Assembly: GCA_006538405.1 (NCBI GenBank) | Contig: BJKQ01000002.1 | Span: 2,232,001 to 2,296,000 of the forward strand | Source of the DNA: Hansfordia pulvinata | Taxonomy: Eukaryota; Ascomycota; Sordariomycetes; Xylariales | DNA length: 64,000 nt | Direction: 5' to 3' | Shown: one piece after another, positions 61,372 through 64,000 of the stretch | Layout of the letters: the number at the start of each line of letters is the position of its first letter | Position numbering within the stretch: position 1 is the first letter of the stretch | Notes under the pieces: model-generated | Told to the model about the DNA's origin: nothing | Seen by the model: only the letters and a program-made list of their open reading frames with translations | Database searches by the model: none | Position numbers and translations under genes: made by a program

Positions 61372-63553
61372 CATCTTTACGACTACTCAACCCCTGTGCT
61401 TGCCGGGCCCACCCCAAGGACCCAGCTGGTATCCCCATCTGGCTAGCTTTAGACCGGCTTGTCCTCACTGGTACTATCACTAGGCTCTCTCTCTCTTCAT
61501 GTATCTTTTTTTTCTCTGCCTCTCTCAGGCCCTGTCATCACACTCTCTCTTCACCCCCGGCCTTCTCCTCAATAAATGAGCACGAGTACTTCCAGCTTGA
61601 ACCCCCAAAAGAGTGCAGGTCCTCCCGCTCACGCTGTGGCTCACTTGCCCCATCCTAGGACTGCGTCGCGAAACCAATGTAAAGGCTATTACGTACAGGG
61701 GTTTCCGTCACGGCGATTTGGCCCCAACGTCGCCTCGCATGCTGGGCTCCAACCTGCCCCAAGGCCTGCGAAGGAGAAGAAGAAAAGTAGAGGTGCTCTG
61801 TTCCATCAATGTGCGCAGGATTTCAAGACTCGGGGCAAGATAAAAAACAACAACAACAGAAGACATATACGTAGATATGAGAGAATAATCGCCACTCAAG
61901 CACTTCTTACTTGATTTCCACGCAACTGCAGGTCTCTGCTTGGACTGCCCGTCTGAGACAAGGCGCACAGCAGAAAATGTGCCTTGGTTGCAATCAGAGG
62001 GTGCGGTCGAGTACGAGTCCTTACCTTTCGTACCTCTCCGTAGCAGCACGATGAATGGGGTAGCCCGGTACGAGTACTCGTGGTGGTGGGCGCCAGGCAG
62101 TTGGACTAGGTCGACTTGGGCCTCTCCAGTCTTGGACTACAAACTGGACACCACAGTACTCGGTCGTGGGCGATACTTGTACTTGACAAGCGACGATCTT
62201 TCACTTTTCAAGACTGGCATAGTTGCCCATCTCCACCGGCGACCCAGCTCAACGAGACCTGAGCGGGTTGCCATCAGAATTCGGACACCCGTCTCCTCCC
62301 CGATCAGCGCGCCCCCGTTGGTTGGTTCTGCCCTGCTCCTCTCTCTTCTCTCTCTCTTCAGCCGGGCGCACCCAGCGACTACGGCACGTCAGGTACGAGT
62401 ACATGGAGCATGGAAGCCGGATACCTTGAGAGCGATACACCAGCCCGCCCGCTGCCCGCCCGCCACGCCACTTCCCCTCCCGCTTATCTTATTGGTCGCT
62501 GACTGGCCGTGCACGGCTGCCATGAGGCAAGATGGAGTTCACCCGCCCACCCACCCACTACCATCACCATTGAGCGGATGCCCTACGTAAGGCACCTTGC
62601 CCACCCGCATGAAGATACGAGTACGTACAAGGGCCGATGGTTGCGCGCTACCGGTGACGAGGTATCCGGGCCAAGTCTCCTTCAACAGCTCTGCCGTACC
62701 GTGCCTGCCAGCAGCTCTCATACGTTCCGCTGCTAGTCGCGCTTGCTGCACTACACACACTCCGCACTGATACTAGCCTCACGCCGCTGTCAGCCCGTGC
62801 CAACCCTCCAGTTACTCGTACCGCGGCGGGCGCTCCTCCCCCCTTCCCTACCACCGCCTGCACCTACCCCTTCACGCTTTCGCTGCTGCTGCGCGGGTAC
62901 TTGTATGCGTCTCCAGGGCCCTGCCTCTCCTCTGCTCTATGATATGTACCTACGTGTGTACTTGTACTGCTCTACTCCCCTACCTCGGCCGTCATCAGCC
63001 AGGAATACCAGAGCGCTGATCACTCTGCGCTCCGTCGTCACTGTACTTCTGGGATTGGTCCCACCCGTCCCGCCGTGCTAGAAAGCGGTTAAGCTTCAGA
63101 CGGTTCGACTGGCTTCAAGTACCGGCCGGCGGCGCACCTTGTACCTTGGTGCCCAGTATAGGGGGTCCCTTGTCGCATACCCTCTGCCAGTTCTGCCAAA
63201 CACACTTAAGGGTCGCTGATCCCGCCTCCACGATTTGTGACGGGCATTCACGTCTCTTGAGTTAGATCTTGAAAGAGGTCTCCGTCCCGACAGGGTGACA
63301 CAAGAAACGTCCCTCGGGATCTCGCATTGATCAGCAAGCTTCTTCAACTTTTTTGTCTTCCCTCCGCGCTCACCTACCCCGGACGACTTATACATACCAC
63401 ACATACGCACTGCGCACTCGCACACTGCCGGCCCATACCAGGAAACACGAAAACATCAACCATCACCACCATATTCTGCTGCTCCTCGAAGAAGTTGGGT
63501 AAAGTCTCGTCCCCAACTTCCCAACACCTCCCGCACCACCCTGCCCGTCAAAG

Positions 63554-64000
63554 ATGACATTGACGCTCGACCATCAACAATCGCGACTTGGGGGCGGCCT
63601 GAACTTCGACCACATGTCTTCCTACTCGAACGCTCCGCATTTCACCAATCCTTGGGCCTCGGGCTCTTCAGGCCAGCATGCCGGCCAGGGCATGTACTCC
63701 CAAGGACTGAGCGCAAACCTGAGCGCTCTCGACTCGACAAAGCAGCACGCCGCCCCGAGACCCAGCAACCACGGCAGTGTCTCCATGCCCCCCTACAGTG
63801 GCATACCCGTCTCCGCCGCTCCCTCCTCAGCAGGTAATGCCCACCCAGCCGCCATTCTACCTGCCCAAACTCGCGGAATGCTGACCTTTTGCCCAGAACT
63901 CCTGAGTCTGAACCGGATGCAAACCACCTCGGCCCCTTACGGAGAGCCCTCGTACGCGACAGCGACCTCTGCCTCCCCCGTGCACGCCACATACGCCGCG
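63554..64000 (+). CDS. 5' end of a low-complexity, regulator-like protein (truncated by window)
   Basis: I read join(63554..63833, 63897..>64000); the gene runs off the right edge. The start gives MTLTLDHQQSRLGGGL, followed by NFDHMSSYSNAPHFTNPWAS and Ser/Pro/Gln-rich text. The intron (GTAATG donor, branch-like CTGAC, TTGCCCAG acceptor) splits a Glu codon and leads into LLSLNRMQTTSAPYGEPSYA. The composition and start resemble the disordered N-terminus of fungal transcription factors, whose DNA-binding domain usually comes later. No domain lies within the window, so I give no name. The leader upstream of the ATG is pyrimidine-rich. Confidence 0.65.
   Translation, partial: MTLTLDHQQSRLGGGLNFDHMSSYSNAPHFTNPWASGSSGQHAGQGMYSQGLSANLSALDSTKQHAAPRPSNHGSVSMPPYSGIPVSAAPSSAGNAHPAAILPAQTRGMLTFCPELLSLNRMQTTSAPYGEPSYATATSASPVHATYAA

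Larger units (their letters stand above)
51471..63553. other. Gene-empty region of 12.1 kb
   Basis: I found no credible gene on either strand. Apparent frames are low-complexity, repeat-driven or protein-unlike. The region carries many palindrome members (56151-56172, 58189-58202, 60681-60696, 62069-62082), microsatellites (GT at 56767-56826, CT at 60344-60393, CTC at 54660-54690 and 61321-61371), and GCC/GCCTCC runs near 55217-55262. The last few hundred bases are the promoter and leader of the gene at 63,554. Confidence 0.45.

Noticed and set aside
51471..63553. Biosynthetic cluster or transposon in the right-hand empty region
   Set aside because: No PKS, NRPS, reverse transcriptase, transposase or terminal repeat text was found in any frame.

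Overview
This window is nuclear DNA of a filamentous ascomycete (Pezizomycotina). It is probably a sordariomycete, and Hypocreales is my guess, but no gene here fixes the order. The evidence is short introns of about 50-140 bp with GTAAGT/GTATGT-type donors and CAG/TAG acceptors, GC-rich coding DNA, and a fungus-specific gene set (RAX2, LCL3, PKR1, YVC1, ARP9). Coding DNA is a minority of the window. There are 13 protein genes I can support, 11 complete in extent and 2 cut by the window ends, plus many kilobases of gene-empty sequence.

Layout. Positions 1-6660 hold housekeeping genes: RPT1 (minus, 5' part only) diverges from CCT4 (plus), and CCT4 converges on ARP9 (minus). At 9.05-11.3 kb is a SYLF-domain actin-regulator gene with an apparent frameshift. 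From 11.3 to 22.2 kb I see no credible gene. Two unrelated F-box/leucine-rich-like genes follow at 22.2-23.7 kb and 27.7-30.3 kb; the second carries two apparent frameshifts. At 33.1-36.7 kb are PKR1, SMD1 (both plus) and MTQ2 (minus). A small cysteine-rich protein lies at 37.3-37.6 kb. YVC1 (minus, eight exons including one of 14 bp) and LCL3 (plus) diverge at 38.4-43.3 kb. RAX2 occupies 47.7-51.5 kb behind a long leader region. Another gene-empty stretch runs from 51.5 to 63.5 kb, and the 5' end of a low-complexity, regulator-like gene begins at 63,554.

The genes do not form a pathway cluster. They serve proteostasis (RPT1, CCT4, possibly the F-box proteins), chromatin (ARP9), splicing (SMD1), translation termination (MTQ2), vacuole and V-ATPase function (YVC1, PKR1), and actin or polarity (SYLF protein, RAX2).

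The most unusual signal lies outside the genes. A short palindrome built on TACGAGTACTCGTA, with its half-sites TACTCGTA and TACGAGTA, recurs dozens of times in the non-coding DNA and is essentially absent from the exons. A second palindromic family, TAGGTACCTA and related sequences, is interspersed with it. A separate point is that three coding disruptions each look like one missing G or C in a short G/C homopolymer, which suggests either assembly error or recent gene decay.
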